Shown here in pieces: positions 34,087 through 43,940 of a stretch of 64,000 nt of DNA. The DNA is from Runella slithyformis DSM 19594 (lineage in GTDB: Bacteria > Bacteroidota > Bacteroidia > Cytophagales > Spirosomataceae): the NCBI RefSeq assembly GCF_000218895.1, contig NC_015703.1, forward strand, positions 5,655,001 to 5,719,000, in the 5' to 3' direction. Positions within the stretch are counted from its first letter, which is position 1. Each line of letters begins with the position of its first letter. A model generated the notes under the pieces. It was given only the letters and a program-made list of their open reading frames with translations, made no database searches and had not been told where the DNA came from. The position numbers and the translations under genes are program-made.

Positions 34087-36285
34087 ATGAAATTCACCGC
34101 ATTTTCCTTTTTTTTCTTCCTGTTTTTCAGCTTTCTAACCCCAATCCACGCCCAAAACGACCCGTACCTGCACCGGCGGTACGACGCCCTGCACGACTCA
34201 CCCATGCAGCAGAAGTTTCGCAAGTTGGCTCCTATGCCGGCGGGGGTCGTCTATGTACAACAACCCAACGAAGGCGAAAAAGAAATGCGGGAGCACTTCA
34301 GAAACATGAAAAAACTGGGATTCAACGCATTAAAGCAGATCATGCCCTTGCCGACCTGGACCATTGAGCAGATTTCGTCGGTGGCGCTGGAAGAAGGCAT
34401 TATTCCGTGGTGGTACGGCGAAGGCGGTTACGAAGAGATTACCCCGGCGCTTTTGGAACAACTTGGCATAGCCAAAAGCCTATCAATGAACGACATAATT
34501 CAGCACCCCAAGATGGTGAATTATCAAAAAGAGGTTGCCAAAAAACGAATTCAGAACATTGAAAAATACATCCAAAACAGCCCCGACAAAAAATTCATGC
34601 GAGTCACGAGCGTGGCCTACGACCCCGAAATCGGTGGGCGCGGCGTAGAGCTCAGTGACAAAGGCGAAGCATTGTTTTTGGATTGGCTCAAAAAGCGCTA
34701 CCGCACGGTAGAAAACCTGAATCAAGCCTGGAATCAGTACCACGCGGGGCTTTTCCTGAACGAACAGCGGGTGTTGAGTGATTGGGACGATGTAGCAAAA
34801 AATTGGCGCAATCTCACGGGCAGAGAATACAATCATGTCAAAGACATTTATCGGTTTAAGGTTGAGCACAATCTCGGCCGAATCCGCGAATCTGCCGCCC
34901 AATTCAATCGCTTCGACCCCAACGCACCGTACCGAGGCGGCGGCGAATTGGCCGTTTTTCACCCCTTTGCGTGGTACGGAGTGGACATGGAAGGCATCGC
35001 CGACGTGTTGACGCAATACGGCTCCTTTTACCCCTCCATGCATTTTTCGTGGCATTATAATTTGGTCAAAGGTGAAATCACCAAGTCACTCTATCAGCAG
35101 GCTTCGCTGATGAATGACTTCAATAAAGGCGGCTGGACGGGCGGCTGGGAAAGCACCGGCGGCCCCATGCAGATGGATGGTGAAAAAAATCCGGGTCACA
35201 ACAACTCCTACTACGTTGGCCCGGATGAATTAATGCAGCTCTACCTCAGTCAGTTGGCGGCGGGCTTCAAAGGTTTTGGGATTTGGTGCTGGAATGCCCG
35301 AAGTGCGGGAAAAGAAGGCGGTGAGTATAGCCTGCTGGATCGAAACGGACAAATCACCGACCGCGCCGTGGCCATCGGGCAATTGGGAAAAGCCATGCAA
35401 AAATACCGTTTTGAACTCTGGAATGCCCACAAAGAGCCGCTCGTGGGTATCCTGTACGACTGGGAAAATGAGGCCACTTGGGGAGCTATGAGCATTCCGG
35501 GACGCGAAGATTTTAGATTTCAGCCCGTTAAAGCCCGAATTGGAATCAGCAATCTTCTCATGACCAACAACGTCCCTTTTGAATACCTTACCCCCAACGA
35601 TCTTTTTAAAGGCTTAGCCGGGCGCTACAAAGTGCTGTATCTGCCGGCCATGCTCACGATGCGAAAAGAACTGTTGCCCCTGTTGAAAAAATACGTGCAG
35701 GAAGGCGGACGTTTGGTCATGGACTTACCTTCCGGCTGGTACGACGAAAATACCGTCAACCTCCCGACCGGCAAAGGCTCGGAGTTTGAGCAGCTTTTTG
35801 GGGCTACGATTGATGATTTTCAATTTTCGGGCACCAATCGGCAACTGCGTATTTCGGGGAAAGAAGTACAGGGTTTTACCATCAATTCAACGGCTACCAA
35901 GGCCCGTGTGGCAGAAAGATACGACAATGGTAAACCCGCCATTTTAGAACATTCTATCGGCAAAGGGAAAGCCATCTTACTCGGCTTTCAGGCAGCCCTT
36001 AACGCATTTGAAACCTCTGCAAAGGCTTCATTTCCCCTTTTGCAGTACACACTCGGTGCTTATTCATCTTCCTATTCCTGCCTTAACGCCCTCGTATATC
36101 GTTTGGCGGCACCCGAAGCCGACCATTATTTTGTGTTGAATGAGTCGACCGCCCAAACGGTTGCGCTGACCTTTAAGAATCACAGCTATAAACGTATCAC
36201 CGATGCCGTCACCGGTGCGCCGGTCAACATCAGCCAAATCACATTGACGACCAAGGGCGGGCGTTGGCTACGGGCGGAAAAATAA
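34087..36285 (+). CDS. GH42-like secreted beta-galactosidase candidate
   Basis: The protein has 732 residues with a signal peptide (FSFLTPIHAQ). The N-terminal barrel has KKLGFNALKQIMPLPTW, VAYDPEIGGRG (acid/base candidate E near 181) and GGWESTGGPMQ (nucleophile candidate E near 355), the order of clan A GH42 enzymes. A flavodoxin-like trimerisation-type domain follows (YKVLYLPAMLTMRKELLPLLKKYVQEGG, near 515-545). The last region is a beta-sandwich ending TTKGGRWLRAEK. A decayed copy of the last 60 codons lies at 43646-43832. The substrate is inferred as a galactoside. Confidence 0.8.
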   Translation: MKFTAFSFFFFLFFSFLTPIHAQNDPYLHRRYDALHDSPMQQKFRKLAPMPAGVVYVQQPNEGEKEMREHFRNMKKLGFNALKQIMPLPTWTIEQISSVALEEGIIPWWYGEGGYEEITPALLEQLGIAKSLSMNDIIQHPKMVNYQKEVAKKRIQNIEKYIQNSPDKKFMRVTSVAYDPEIGGRGVELSDKGEALFLDWLKKRYRTVENLNQAWNQYHAGLFLNEQRVLSDWDDVAKNWRNLTGREYNHVKDIYRFKVEHNLGRIRESAAQFNRFDPNAPYRGGGELAVFHPFAWYGVDMEGIADVLTQYGSFYPSMHFSWHYNLVKGEITKSLYQQASLMNDFNKGGWTGGWESTGGPMQMDGEKNPGHNNSYYVGPDELMQLYLSQLAAGFKGFGIWCWNARSAGKEGGEYSLLDRNGQITDRAVAIGQLGKAMQKYRFELWNAHKEPLVGILYDWENEATWGAMSIPGREDFRFQPVKARIGISNLLMTNNVPFEYLTPNDLFKGLAGRYKVLYLPAMLTMRKELLPLLKKYVQEGGRLVMDLPSGWYDENTVNLPTGKGSEFEQLFGATIDDFQFSGTNRQLRISGKEVQGFTINSTATKARVAERYDNGKPAILEHSIGKGKAILLGFQAALNAFETSAKASFPLLQYTLGAYSSSYSCLNALVYRLAAPEADHYFVLNESTAQTVALTFKNHSYKRITDAVTGAPVNISQITLTTKGGRWLRAEK

Positions 36286-36323
36286 GCAGTAGAGCTGCTC
36301 AAATGGATGGGAAAAGCAGCTAA

Positions 36324-36369
36324 AAAAGCCGACTCCGACTGAAAGTATTTTCAATCGGAGTCGGCTTTT
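36324..36369. terminator. Bidirectional intrinsic terminator between convergent genes
   Basis: AAAAGCCGACTCCGA (36324-36338) pairs perfectly with TCGGAGTCGGCTTTT (36355-36369), 16-base loop. A-rich and T-rich ends serve both the GH42-like gene (plus) and the susD2 gene (minus), which ends at 36396. Confidence 0.85.
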
Positions 36370-36395
36370 CTCAGTTAACCACCGGAAACGAATGA

Positions 36396-38168
36396 CTAAT
36401 AGCCCGGATTTTGGCTTAGCGTAGCGGTTCCTTCGGCCGTTTTGGTCGCATCTATTTGGCGTTGCGGCACGGGAAAAACGATATTGTGGTCTTTAAATGC
36501 AGCACCGCGAAGATTCGAGCGTTTGGTGACTTCGTAGGCCAAGTATTTGTTCAGTACGTCTTTGGCAATACCCCAGCGCACTAAATCAAAAAACCGCTGG
36601 CCTTCCATGGCCAATTCTAAGCGCCGTTCAAAACGCATGGCTTTGAGAGCGGTTTCTTTGTTGGTCCAGGGGGTTTTATATTCCGAAATAACATAATTGG
36701 CCGCCGGCTTACCATCAGGCAGCTTGACAAAACCGTCAGGATTGGCAGCCCGGCGGCGAATGAGATTGACGTACTCTCGGCCTTTTTCAAGGTTGCCCAG
36801 TTCAATTTCAGTTTCAGCAGCCATCAGAAGTACCTCAGCATAGCGTATAAGTCGAAAATTATTGGCCGAAGTGCGGCGGTCGGGATCTACCAAACCACTC
36901 ATTTCGTCGGTTTTATAATACACGTTTTTCTTAGGCTGAAACGGCCCCGCATAGTTTTGGTCGCGCACCCACGCTTTGCCGGGGTGTAAGCCCCAATCCA
37001 GGTACGGGATGCCCCGCCGGCCGACGGAATGATCCAAGCGGGGGTCAAGGTTGCCCGCATCCGGCACAAAAGCCTGTGAACTTTCAATACCCTGGTCATT
37101 TTTAACTTCAAACCTATTGTAATCATCCAAAAACGGCATACCGTCCGGGTCGGTGCGGTGAGCATTTACCAAATCTTGCGAAGGTTGAAAATAGCCGCAG
37201 CAGCCCGCAGGTTGCGAGGCCAGGCCACCGTGTGGAAAATTTAGATTTTCGCCCAAACCGCCGTTAAAGCCCCTACTGTTGTCATTGGCCGAGTAGTTTA
37301 CATCCAGCACTGCTTCTGTGTCAATGGTACTGCCTTGAGTCGCAATCCTGAAATTGTCGTGATAGCGCGCTAAAAGATTGTATTTTAAACCTTTAGTGGT
37401 ACGCCCATTGGCAACTATGGCATCCAAAACGCTTTTTGCTTCCGACCATTTTTTCTGAAAAATCAAAATTTTCGCCAACAGCGAACCCGCCGCCCACTTG
37501 TTTATGCGGCCTGTTTCGGGGAATGTTTCGGCCAAATTGGCGTAGGCATACTGCAGATCGGCCTCCATTTCCTTCCACAATACCCGCTCGTTGGGCTGGC
37601 GGTAGTCAGTGGTTTTTTCATCGATCCAGGGCATTCGTCCGAAGATAATCGTACCATGAAAATAGTACAACGCCCTCAACGCCCGCGCTTGCCCCGTCAG
37701 GTTTCTGATTTCGACATCGGTCAACCCTTTTATTTCGGGGACCAGGCGCAGCACGTCATTGCAGCGGGCAATGCCGTCATAACAGAAGCGCCAACGGTCA
37801 TCGAGTTTGGTACTGGCGGGGGTTACTTCGTAGCGTTCAATGTCAGAGCGGCTGCCACCTACATCTGCGCCTTTCTGGGCATCATCGGAGGTAATTCCGC
37901 CAAATACCCAATTGGAAAACGAGTTGACATCGGCCCCCGCACTTGAACCGTTGCCATACATCGCACCGTTCAAACCCGCATAAGCGCCCACCAAAATACC
38001 GTTGATGCCCGAACGGGTTTTGAGGGCTTCTTCACTGAAAACACCTATAGGCTGACGGTCTAAAAATGCTTCTTTGCAGGAATTACTAAAAAAGATCAAA
38101 GCCGCCAAACCCCCGATAGGGGCTTTTTTACGCAACCAAGTACCAATGCTGCAAACTATGTTTTTCAT
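36396..38168 (-). CDS. SusD/RagB-family lipoprotein 2
   Basis: The protein has 590 residues. The lipobox FFSNSC puts the lipidated cysteine at about 31, followed by KEAFLDRQPIG. The SusD core is visible in NLTGQARALRALYYFHGTIIFGRMPWI and in RLIRYAEVLLMAAETEIELGN. The end is TLSQNPGY, the common SusD tail. It lies 84 bases downstream of susC2 on the same strand and is the last gene of the module. The ligand is unknown. Confidence 0.95.
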   Translation of the reverse strand: MKNIVCSIGTWLRKKAPIGGLAALIFFSNSCKEAFLDRQPIGVFSEEALKTRSGINGILVGAYAGLNGAMYGNGSSAGADVNSFSNWVFGGITSDDAQKGADVGGSRSDIERYEVTPASTKLDDRWRFCYDGIARCNDVLRLVPEIKGLTDVEIRNLTGQARALRALYYFHGTIIFGRMPWIDEKTTDYRQPNERVLWKEMEADLQYAYANLAETFPETGRINKWAAGSLLAKILIFQKKWSEAKSVLDAIVANGRTTKGLKYNLLARYHDNFRIATQGSTIDTEAVLDVNYSANDNSRGFNGGLGENLNFPHGGLASQPAGCCGYFQPSQDLVNAHRTDPDGMPFLDDYNRFEVKNDQGIESSQAFVPDAGNLDPRLDHSVGRRGIPYLDWGLHPGKAWVRDQNYAGPFQPKKNVYYKTDEMSGLVDPDRRTSANNFRLIRYAEVLLMAAETEIELGNLEKGREYVNLIRRRAANPDGFVKLPDGKPAANYVISEYKTPWTNKETALKAMRFERRLELAMEGQRFFDLVRWGIAKDVLNKYLAYEVTKRSNLRGAAFKDHNIVFPVPQRQIDATKTAEGTATLSQNPGY

Positions 38169-38252
38169 TTTAAAAAATTTTTGAATTGAATGTTATATTA
38201 TTTGGGCATAACGCAAACTGTCAAAAGTTGCCCCATCAGGGGCAGAGAGCCT

Positions 38253-41200
38253 TTAGAAACTTACGCTGATGCCACCCAAAAGCTGCCGTGGATTGGGTAC
38301 GCGCCCATGATCTACGCCCAGGCCGATGTCGCCGCGTCCTACGTCAAGTAAGTCAGGATCGGGACCTGTATAGTTGGTGATGGTGAACAGGTTTTGCGTC
38401 TGGATATACACCCTGCAACGACTCATACCCAATTTTTCGGCGAATGTTTTCGACAAAGTATAGCCCAGCTGTAAGGTTTTAGCCCTAAAATAAGACCCTG
38501 ATTCTACGTAGTAGGTATTGGGTACACTGCTTGTAATGTTATCATTTACGTCCAGTTTAGGCAAACTTGCGGTTTTGTTTTCAGGGGTCCAGCTATCATA
38601 CAGCATTTTTTTGGAACGGTTGCCCGCAAAAGCCCCGTTCATGTCGGTCCACCATTTAGTGTTGTTATAAATTTGGTTGCCGTAGTTCCAGAAAAAGAAC
38701 ATACTCAAATCAAAGTTTTTGTAATTGAAATCCAAATTGTACCCCATCTGAAACTTGGGGTGCGGGCTGCCAATAAAAGCACGGTCGTTGGCATTGATCA
38801 CCCCATCGGCGTTAATGTCTTTGTAGCGCCAGCGACCTACCGAGTTACGGGCATTGGCCTCAGTGGTCTTATTGACACCGGGTTGTGCCGGGGCGGCCAT
38901 TACCTCCGCTGCATCGTTAAAAAAACCGTCAATCACAAAACCATAAAACTGACCGATGGCCTCCCCCGTGAGGGTGCGCGACACTTGACCGTAGCGAACG
39001 CTGTTGGTAAAGAAATCTACCCCGGGACTGGATACTCTGTTACGATAGGCGGAAAAATTACCCGACAGCGAATATTGAACTTGATTAAGCCGACCTCGGT
39101 AGGTCAATGCCAAGTCTATACCCTTGTTTTCGGTGTTACCGATGTTGACAAAAGGGGCATTGAAATCGCCTTCTGCCCCGGGACGCGGAATCTGCACCAG
39201 TAAATCGGACGTTTTTTTCTGATACAGGTCCAGGTTCATTTCCAGGGCATTGTTAAACATTGCCAAGTCTAGACCTACGTTAAAAGTAGCGGTTTCTTCC
39301 CATTTCGACTGCGAATTGCCCTTGCGGTCGAGGTCGTAGCCTGCCACGATGGTGGTATTTGAGCCGGTAAGGTCATAAAAAGAACGCTGCGGATCGGAGC
39401 GATAAAACGTAAACTGGTTGTTGGCATCAATCTGGTCATTGCCTACTACACCATAACCCGCACGGAGTTTCAAATCACTGATGACGGCTGCGTTTTTCAT
39501 AAAATTTTCCTGCGAAATGCGCCAGCCCGCGCTCACCGACGGAAACGTACCGTAACGCACGTCTTTGGCAAACTTGCTCGAACCGTCGCGGCGAACGGTG
39601 GCATTGAACAGATACTTGCCGTCGAAAGAGTAATCTACGCGTCCAAAAGTGGAATACAAAGACTCGACGCTCACCTGTGATGCATTGTTTTGGCCCACCG
39701 GTTGGCCCCGGTCGAGTACCCAAAAGCTTTCGTCTGTAAAAGGATAATATCCCACGCGATCGCCGCTGATCTGCTCAAAGCGATAATCTACAGCTTCCAT
39801 CCCCACCAATGCTTTAAAATTGTGTTTGCCCACAGTTTTGTCATAATTAAGGGTATTGGCAAACGTCCAGCGGTACTGGTAATTGCTGCGAATGGCCAGG
39901 CTCGTGTTGAATCCGCCCTCGGAGTGTTCGGGGTTGATGTCTGAGAATGCCTTACGATAGCTGTTATTGTAGTCGATGCCAAAACTACTCCGGAAACGGA
40001 GGTCTTTCAGGATATCCACTTCGGCATACACACTGCCCAAAAGCCGAATGTCTTTGTCAGCATTTTTTCGTTGGCGGTACAAAATAGCCACGGGATTCTG
40101 GCCATTGCCGGTACCGGTAGCTTTCGACCCCGCAAAATTGCCCGCAATGTCATAGACGGGTACGATGGGTTGCATCCGGTAGGCTTGCGACCAGGGCGAA
40201 CCTTCGTCGTTGTCGGTAGAACCTTTGCGGTTGCGAAACGAGCCAAAAAGGGTTTCGCCAAAACGTATGCGTTTTCCCAGCTTAAATTCGGAGTTGGCTC
40301 GGATACTGTAACGATCGTAGAAGGTATATTTTTGCAAACCTGCTTCGTTGTAATAACCCAGACTCAAGCTGTAAACAGCGCGGTCTGTGCCACCTGAGGC
40401 ACTGATATTGTGGCTCTGTGTAGGAGCGGCCTGCGTCATTTCCTTAAACCAATCGGTGCCTTGTTTATTGGCTTTAACAATTTGGTAAAAATTGGCCTGC
40501 TCAAAACTGTACCTGGACGGATCAACAAGGGGATTTCCTTCAAAAAGGCCACCCGCCGAACCTGCCAAAATATAGTCGGGAATGACGGGTTCTGCGCCTC
40601 GTCCAAACTGCGTAGAACCCGGCGTAAGCCCGGCACCTTTTTGCTGCCCCCATATCAACTGTCCCAGTTCAGCGGTGTTAAGCATTTCGGGGTAACGCGT
40701 TACTTTTGATACCCCATAAAAGCCGTCATAGCTGATACGCGTACTGTTCGCTTTACCTTTTTTGGTCGTAATAATTATAACCCCACCCGCACCTCTTGCA
40801 CCGTAAATCGCCGCAGATGATGCGTCTTTTAAGATATTCATACTCTCTATATCATTGGGATTGAGCGAATTGGTACTTGTAGTCTGCACCCCGTCAATGA
40901 TGACGAGCGGACTGTTGTTTCCAAATGAATTGATGCCCCGAATACGCACGTAGCCATCCCCCCCCGGCTGATTAGACCCTGAAGCCACCACACCCGCCAC
41001 ACGGCCCTGGAGCATATTGGTAACGTCGGCGGCAGGGCGCGTAAGCAACTGCTCAATTTCGACGGTAGCTACCGAGCCTGTTAAATCAGCCTTCTTTTGT
41101 GTACCATAGCCTACCACCACTACTTCCTGCAGGGATTTGGTATCGGCTTTGAGCGCAATATTGACAGTCGTTTGATTGCCCACAGCGACTTCCTGTGACA

Positions 41201-41783
41201 AATAACCCACGTAGCTGAATACCAGCGTAGCGTTGTCAGGAACACTCAGGACGTAGTCGCCGTTGGCGTTGGTGGTCGTACCGCGCTGCGTACCGCGCAC
41301 CAACACACTCACCCCCGGCAGGGCTTCGCCTTTTTCAGCGTCAGAGATACGTCCTTTTACGAGCTGTTCCGTTGGTACTGACTTTTCGGCCTTCTCGGCG
41401 AATGCGTTTGGGACTACCCCCGTTTCGGCTTTCAGCAAGATACGGTTTTCTGACACCACATATTTGATGGCGATAGGCTTAAAGATCTCCTCTAAGACCA
41501 ATTCCAGGCGCTTGTTGGTGGCTTTGATGCTCAACTTTTGCCGGGTATTGATGGCACTCGAACTATACACAAACCGCACGTTGACTTGTTTTTCAAGGAG
41601 CGTCAGCACTTGCTTCATTTCCGCGTTTTCGACCGCCAGCGACACCGACTGACTCAGTATTTCCTGGCTGTGCGACTTGTGCGCCCGCGACAACCCGTAA
41701 AACAGTACGCAGAACAGCATTTGTTGTATTGATATTTTCATAAACAGCCAAAGTGGTTTTGAAAATTGTAAATGTTGACTCAT
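38253..41783 (-). CDS. SusC/RagA-family TonB-dependent transporter 2 (with STN domain)
   Basis: The protein has 1176 residues from MSQHLQFSKPLWLFMKIS. The frame is open further to 41963, but that would overlap fecR2 by 130 bases; this start leaves a 50-base gap. STN domain (ILSQSVSLAVENAEMKQVLTLLEKQVN), regulatory-like domain (VSDAEKGEALPGVSVLVRG-like), VVVVGYGTQKKADLTGSVA linker, plug (YVRIRGINSFGNNSPLVIIDG) and barrel ending GGISVSF. It should pair with SusD2. The upstream gap lacks the hairpin present in the other three modules. Confidence 0.95.
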   Translation of the reverse strand: MSQHLQFSKPLWLFMKISIQQMLFCVLFYGLSRAHKSHSQEILSQSVSLAVENAEMKQVLTLLEKQVNVRFVYSSSAINTRQKLSIKATNKRLELVLEEIFKPIAIKYVVSENRILLKAETGVVPNAFAEKAEKSVPTEQLVKGRISDAEKGEALPGVSVLVRGTQRGTTTNANGDYVLSVPDNATLVFSYVGYLSQEVAVGNQTTVNIALKADTKSLQEVVVVGYGTQKKADLTGSVATVEIEQLLTRPAADVTNMLQGRVAGVVASGSNQPGGDGYVRIRGINSFGNNSPLVIIDGVQTTSTNSLNPNDIESMNILKDASSAAIYGARGAGGVIIITTKKGKANSTRISYDGFYGVSKVTRYPEMLNTAELGQLIWGQQKGAGLTPGSTQFGRGAEPVIPDYILAGSAGGLFEGNPLVDPSRYSFEQANFYQIVKANKQGTDWFKEMTQAAPTQSHNISASGGTDRAVYSLSLGYYNEAGLQKYTFYDRYSIRANSEFKLGKRIRFGETLFGSFRNRKGSTDNDEGSPWSQAYRMQPIVPVYDIAGNFAGSKATGTGNGQNPVAILYRQRKNADKDIRLLGSVYAEVDILKDLRFRSSFGIDYNNSYRKAFSDINPEHSEGGFNTSLAIRSNYQYRWTFANTLNYDKTVGKHNFKALVGMEAVDYRFEQISGDRVGYYPFTDESFWVLDRGQPVGQNNASQVSVESLYSTFGRVDYSFDGKYLFNATVRRDGSSKFAKDVRYGTFPSVSAGWRISQENFMKNAAVISDLKLRAGYGVVGNDQIDANNQFTFYRSDPQRSFYDLTGSNTTIVAGYDLDRKGNSQSKWEETATFNVGLDLAMFNNALEMNLDLYQKKTSDLLVQIPRPGAEGDFNAPFVNIGNTENKGIDLALTYRGRLNQVQYSLSGNFSAYRNRVSSPGVDFFTNSVRYGQVSRTLTGEAIGQFYGFVIDGFFNDAAEVMAAPAQPGVNKTTEANARNSVGRWRYKDINADGVINANDRAFIGSPHPKFQMGYNLDFNYKNFDLSMFFFWNYGNQIYNNTKWWTDMNGAFAGNRSKKMLYDSWTPENKTASLPKLDVNDNITSSVPNTYYVESGSYFRAKTLQLGYTLSKTFAEKLGMSRCRVYIQTQNLFTITNYTGPDPDLLDVGRGDIGLGVDHGRVPNPRQLLGGISVSF

Positions 41784-41833
41784 AAGTAACTTTATATTTA
41801 AGTTTAAAAAATAGATTGAACAGTATAAAATAC

Positions 41834-42811
41834 TCAGCGACAACCATTTCCAAGCACAAAAATGGTGGTGCCGCGTATTTCGTATTGGGCATTGATAGCT
41901 CCACAAATCAAATCCAACTGTTGGTACATTCCCAAGCCGTTTAAATCGCCCGTAAAAGCGCACTGCGATAAAATGGGATTAGCAACCATTATTTCTACGC
42001 CAAAAGCAGTTTGCATCACTTTGACCACTTCGCCCAGCGCCACTTCTTCAAATTCAAAATTAGACTTGGGCAAATCGGCTACCAGCAGCGTAGGTTGCGC
42101 TACAATGCCCTGCCGAATGGTTTTGAGTTCGGTATCAAACAGTACTTTTTGGTTGGGGGTTAAAATAACTCCATTGAGGTGCTGTGTGGCCTCAGCCGCA
42201 TAGACCGACACCCGCCCCGAAACCACTGCCACCTCAATGGTTTTGCCGTTAGTACGGGGCTTGATGTGAAAACTCGTTCCCAGCACCTCGGTCACCAAAC
42301 TGCCGGACCTGACCAAAAAGGGGACTTTTTCATTGCGCTTCACGTCAAAAAATGCTTCTCCCTTTAAGAAAACAGTCCTGTTTTGCTTACCGTAATTTTG
42401 GTCAGTAATCAGACTGGCTCCTTTTTCCAACACCACAACACTGCCGTCAGGAAGCACTATTTTTTGGCGTATAGCGGTCGTATTTTTGCTTTCAATACCT
42501 TGTTTCGGCAACTCCGCAGTCACTTGATCTGGCGCAAATACCCCCCCTAAATAGCCTGCTAAAAGCACTAAAGAAGCCGCTATGCCAATCGCCCAAGCGG
42601 GTAGGGAATAACTTTTTGACGATCGTATCTGCGCCTTGAGGCGGAGGCGTTTCCAAAGCCGATTTTGTATTATTTTGGCTTCCGTTTCTTCCAGAAAATC
42701 AGTTTTGGCAAGTTGTTCGGCCGTCCATTTATTGAGCAGATCCAATTCATCGGGGGTACAATGGCCCGTCAGGTATTTTTCGGAAAGTAAGTCAAACTCG
42801 TGCTGTGTCAT
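41834..42811 (-). CDS. FecR-type anti-sigma factor 2
   Basis: The protein has 325 residues. One membrane segment at 71-90 (PAWAIGIAASLVLLAGYLGG). The FecR core reads LPDGSVVVLEKGASLI, RTVFLKGEAFF and TEVLGTSFHI, with the DUF4974 end NFEFEEVALGEVVKVMQTAFGVEIMV. Motif style matches FecR1 more than FecR3 and FecR4, like the sigma pair. It begins 12 bases after the sigma 2 stop. Confidence 0.92.
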   Translation of the reverse strand: MTQHEFDLLSEKYLTGHCTPDELDLLNKWTAEQLAKTDFLEETEAKIIQNRLWKRLRLKAQIRSSKSYSLPAWAIGIAASLVLLAGYLGGVFAPDQVTAELPKQGIESKNTTAIRQKIVLPDGSVVVLEKGASLITDQNYGKQNRTVFLKGEAFFDVKRNEKVPFLVRSGSLVTEVLGTSFHIKPRTNGKTIEVAVVSGRVSVYAAEATQHLNGVILTPNQKVLFDTELKTIRQGIVAQPTLLVADLPKSNFEFEEVALGEVVKVMQTAFGVEIMVANPILSQCAFTGDLNGLGMYQQLDLICGAINAQYEIRGTTIFVLGNGCR

Positions 42812-42823
42812 AGAACATAGACT

Positions 42824-43381
42824 TTAATTGTGGGATTGAAACCGCTGCAATTGTTGACGCAACATTTGCAGCGATTTAGTGATGTGGTATTCTACGGCTT
42901 TTTCGGTGAGGTTTAGGGTAGCGGCTATTTTCTTGACAGGCATCTCTTCTATTTTACTGAGCCTGAATATCCTCGCCGTTTTTTCGGGCATTTGTTGCAT
43001 CACGCGCTCTACCGCCTGCAACAAATCTTCGGGATTACCGATTTCCTCAGGCTGGGTACTTTCTACAATCCGGTGCAGGAGTTGATATTCCCGGTATTTG
43101 CGCAGGTTTATTTTCGACTTAATAAACTTATTGGTAAGGTTGCGAACGGCCACAAACAGATACACGGAAAGTTGCTGAATGTGCACTTTATCTCGGTTTT
43201 GCCAAAGGCTCAAAAACAAGTCGTGTAAGATCTCTTCCGCATCTTGCTTTGATCCCAATTGCTGATAAACAAATCCGTAAAGGGGCCGCCAATAACGCAC
43301 ATAAATGGCCTTAAATGCACCGGCATCTCCTTTGCGAAGATGTTCAATCAATACGTCGTCGGTTGGATGTTGAGCGGGCAT
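42824..43381 (-). CDS. ECF sigma factor 2 (Bacteroidota FecI-like)
   Basis: The protein has 185 residues. Region 2: FKAIYVRYWRPLYGFVYQQLGSKQDAEEILHDLFLSLWQNR. Region 4: PVKKIAATLNLTEKAVEYHITKSLQMLRQQL. The same length and region 4 core as sigma 1 show they are close paralogues. It heads the minus-strand module fecR2-susC2-susD2. No clear TAnnTTTG box is seen in the 250 bases upstream. Confidence 0.93.
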   Translation of the reverse strand: MPAQHPTDDVLIEHLRKGDAGAFKAIYVRYWRPLYGFVYQQLGSKQDAEEILHDLFLSLWQNRDKVHIQQLSVYLFVAVRNLTNKFIKSKINLRKYREYQLLHRIVESTQPEEIGNPEDLLQAVERVMQQMPEKTARIFRLSKIEEMPVKKIAATLNLTEKAVEYHITKSLQMLRQQLQRFQSHN

Positions 43382-43590
43382 TGGGTTTAGATTTGCTTTA
43401 AAGTTCTGCTTTGTACCCCAATCCCTAAGAAAAATGTAATATTTTTTTGATAAATCTTATTTTTTCAAAGATTCTCCCAAAAAGCCACCCGTCTAAAACC
43501 GTCAGAAATACCTTAGAATTGCTCTTGTTTGCCCCCAAGCCTCGGCTCTCCGTCCAATGAGATTTATACTGAGAAAACTTTTTGATTTTT

Positions 43591-43604
43591 GCAAAAGCTT
43601 TTGC
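43591..43604. promoter_or_regulatory. Perfect 14-bp palindrome in the divergent sigma 2 / sigma 3 gap
   Basis: GCAAAAGCTTTTGC is fully self-complementary and lies in the 559-bp gap between two divergent sigma genes (43382-43940). The rest of the gap holds the GH42 remnant and the sigma 3 promoter; 43382-43590 shows no gene. Confidence 0.3.
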
Positions 43605-43645
43605 CTTTACACCTAAATGGAAGAATTGTAATTTTTAAGCTCAGG

Positions 43646-43832
43646 CAGCGCCCGAAGCCGACCATTATATTTATTGCAGGAAGCTGCCCCTAAAACGGTG
43701 ACCCTTAGTTTTAAAAATCACAGCTATAAACGTATGACCGACGCCGTCACCGGCGAGACCCTCAACATCAGTCAAACCAAATCGGCAACCAAGGGCGGTG
43801 GCTTCGGGCGGACAAAGAAAACCGGATGTTAG
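43646..43832 (+). pseudogene. Decayed 3' end of a GH42-like gene
   Basis: Six-frame reading gives APEADHY, then a shift, then VTLSFKNHSYKRMTDAVTGE, NISQTKS and TKGGGFGR. This matches the end of the intact GH42-like protein (APEADHY..., ALTFKNHSYKRITDAVTG, NISQI, TTKGGRWLR) over about 60 codons, in the same direction. A frameshift or small deletion near APEADHY and a TAG at 43830-43832 show it is not functional. The nucleotide match ends close to the same point in both copies. Confidence 0.85.
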
Positions 43833-43876
43833 CGGTACTTCACCAACGGCATTGGCGGCTGTACTGATTTAAAATC

Positions 43877-43906
43877 TTTGCAAAGTTTAATTTATTCCTA
43901 ATTTTG
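43877..43906 (+). promoter_or_regulatory. Bacteroidota-type promoter of sigma gene 3
   Basis: TTTG (43877-43880) and TAATTTTG (43899-43906) are 18 bases apart, an exact match to the TTTG-N17-23-TAnnTTTG pattern. The box ends 34 bases before the GTG start of the sigma gene. Confidence 0.6.
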
Positions 43907-43940
43907 TTGAATTTTAAGTAAAATATAACCCGTATCTGTT

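Noticed and set aside
41834-41963. susC2 starting at 41963, inside fecR2
   Set aside because: This would overlap fecR2 by 130 bases and add 60 residues with no signal-peptide role. The ATG at 41783 leaves a normal gap and keeps the signal sequence.
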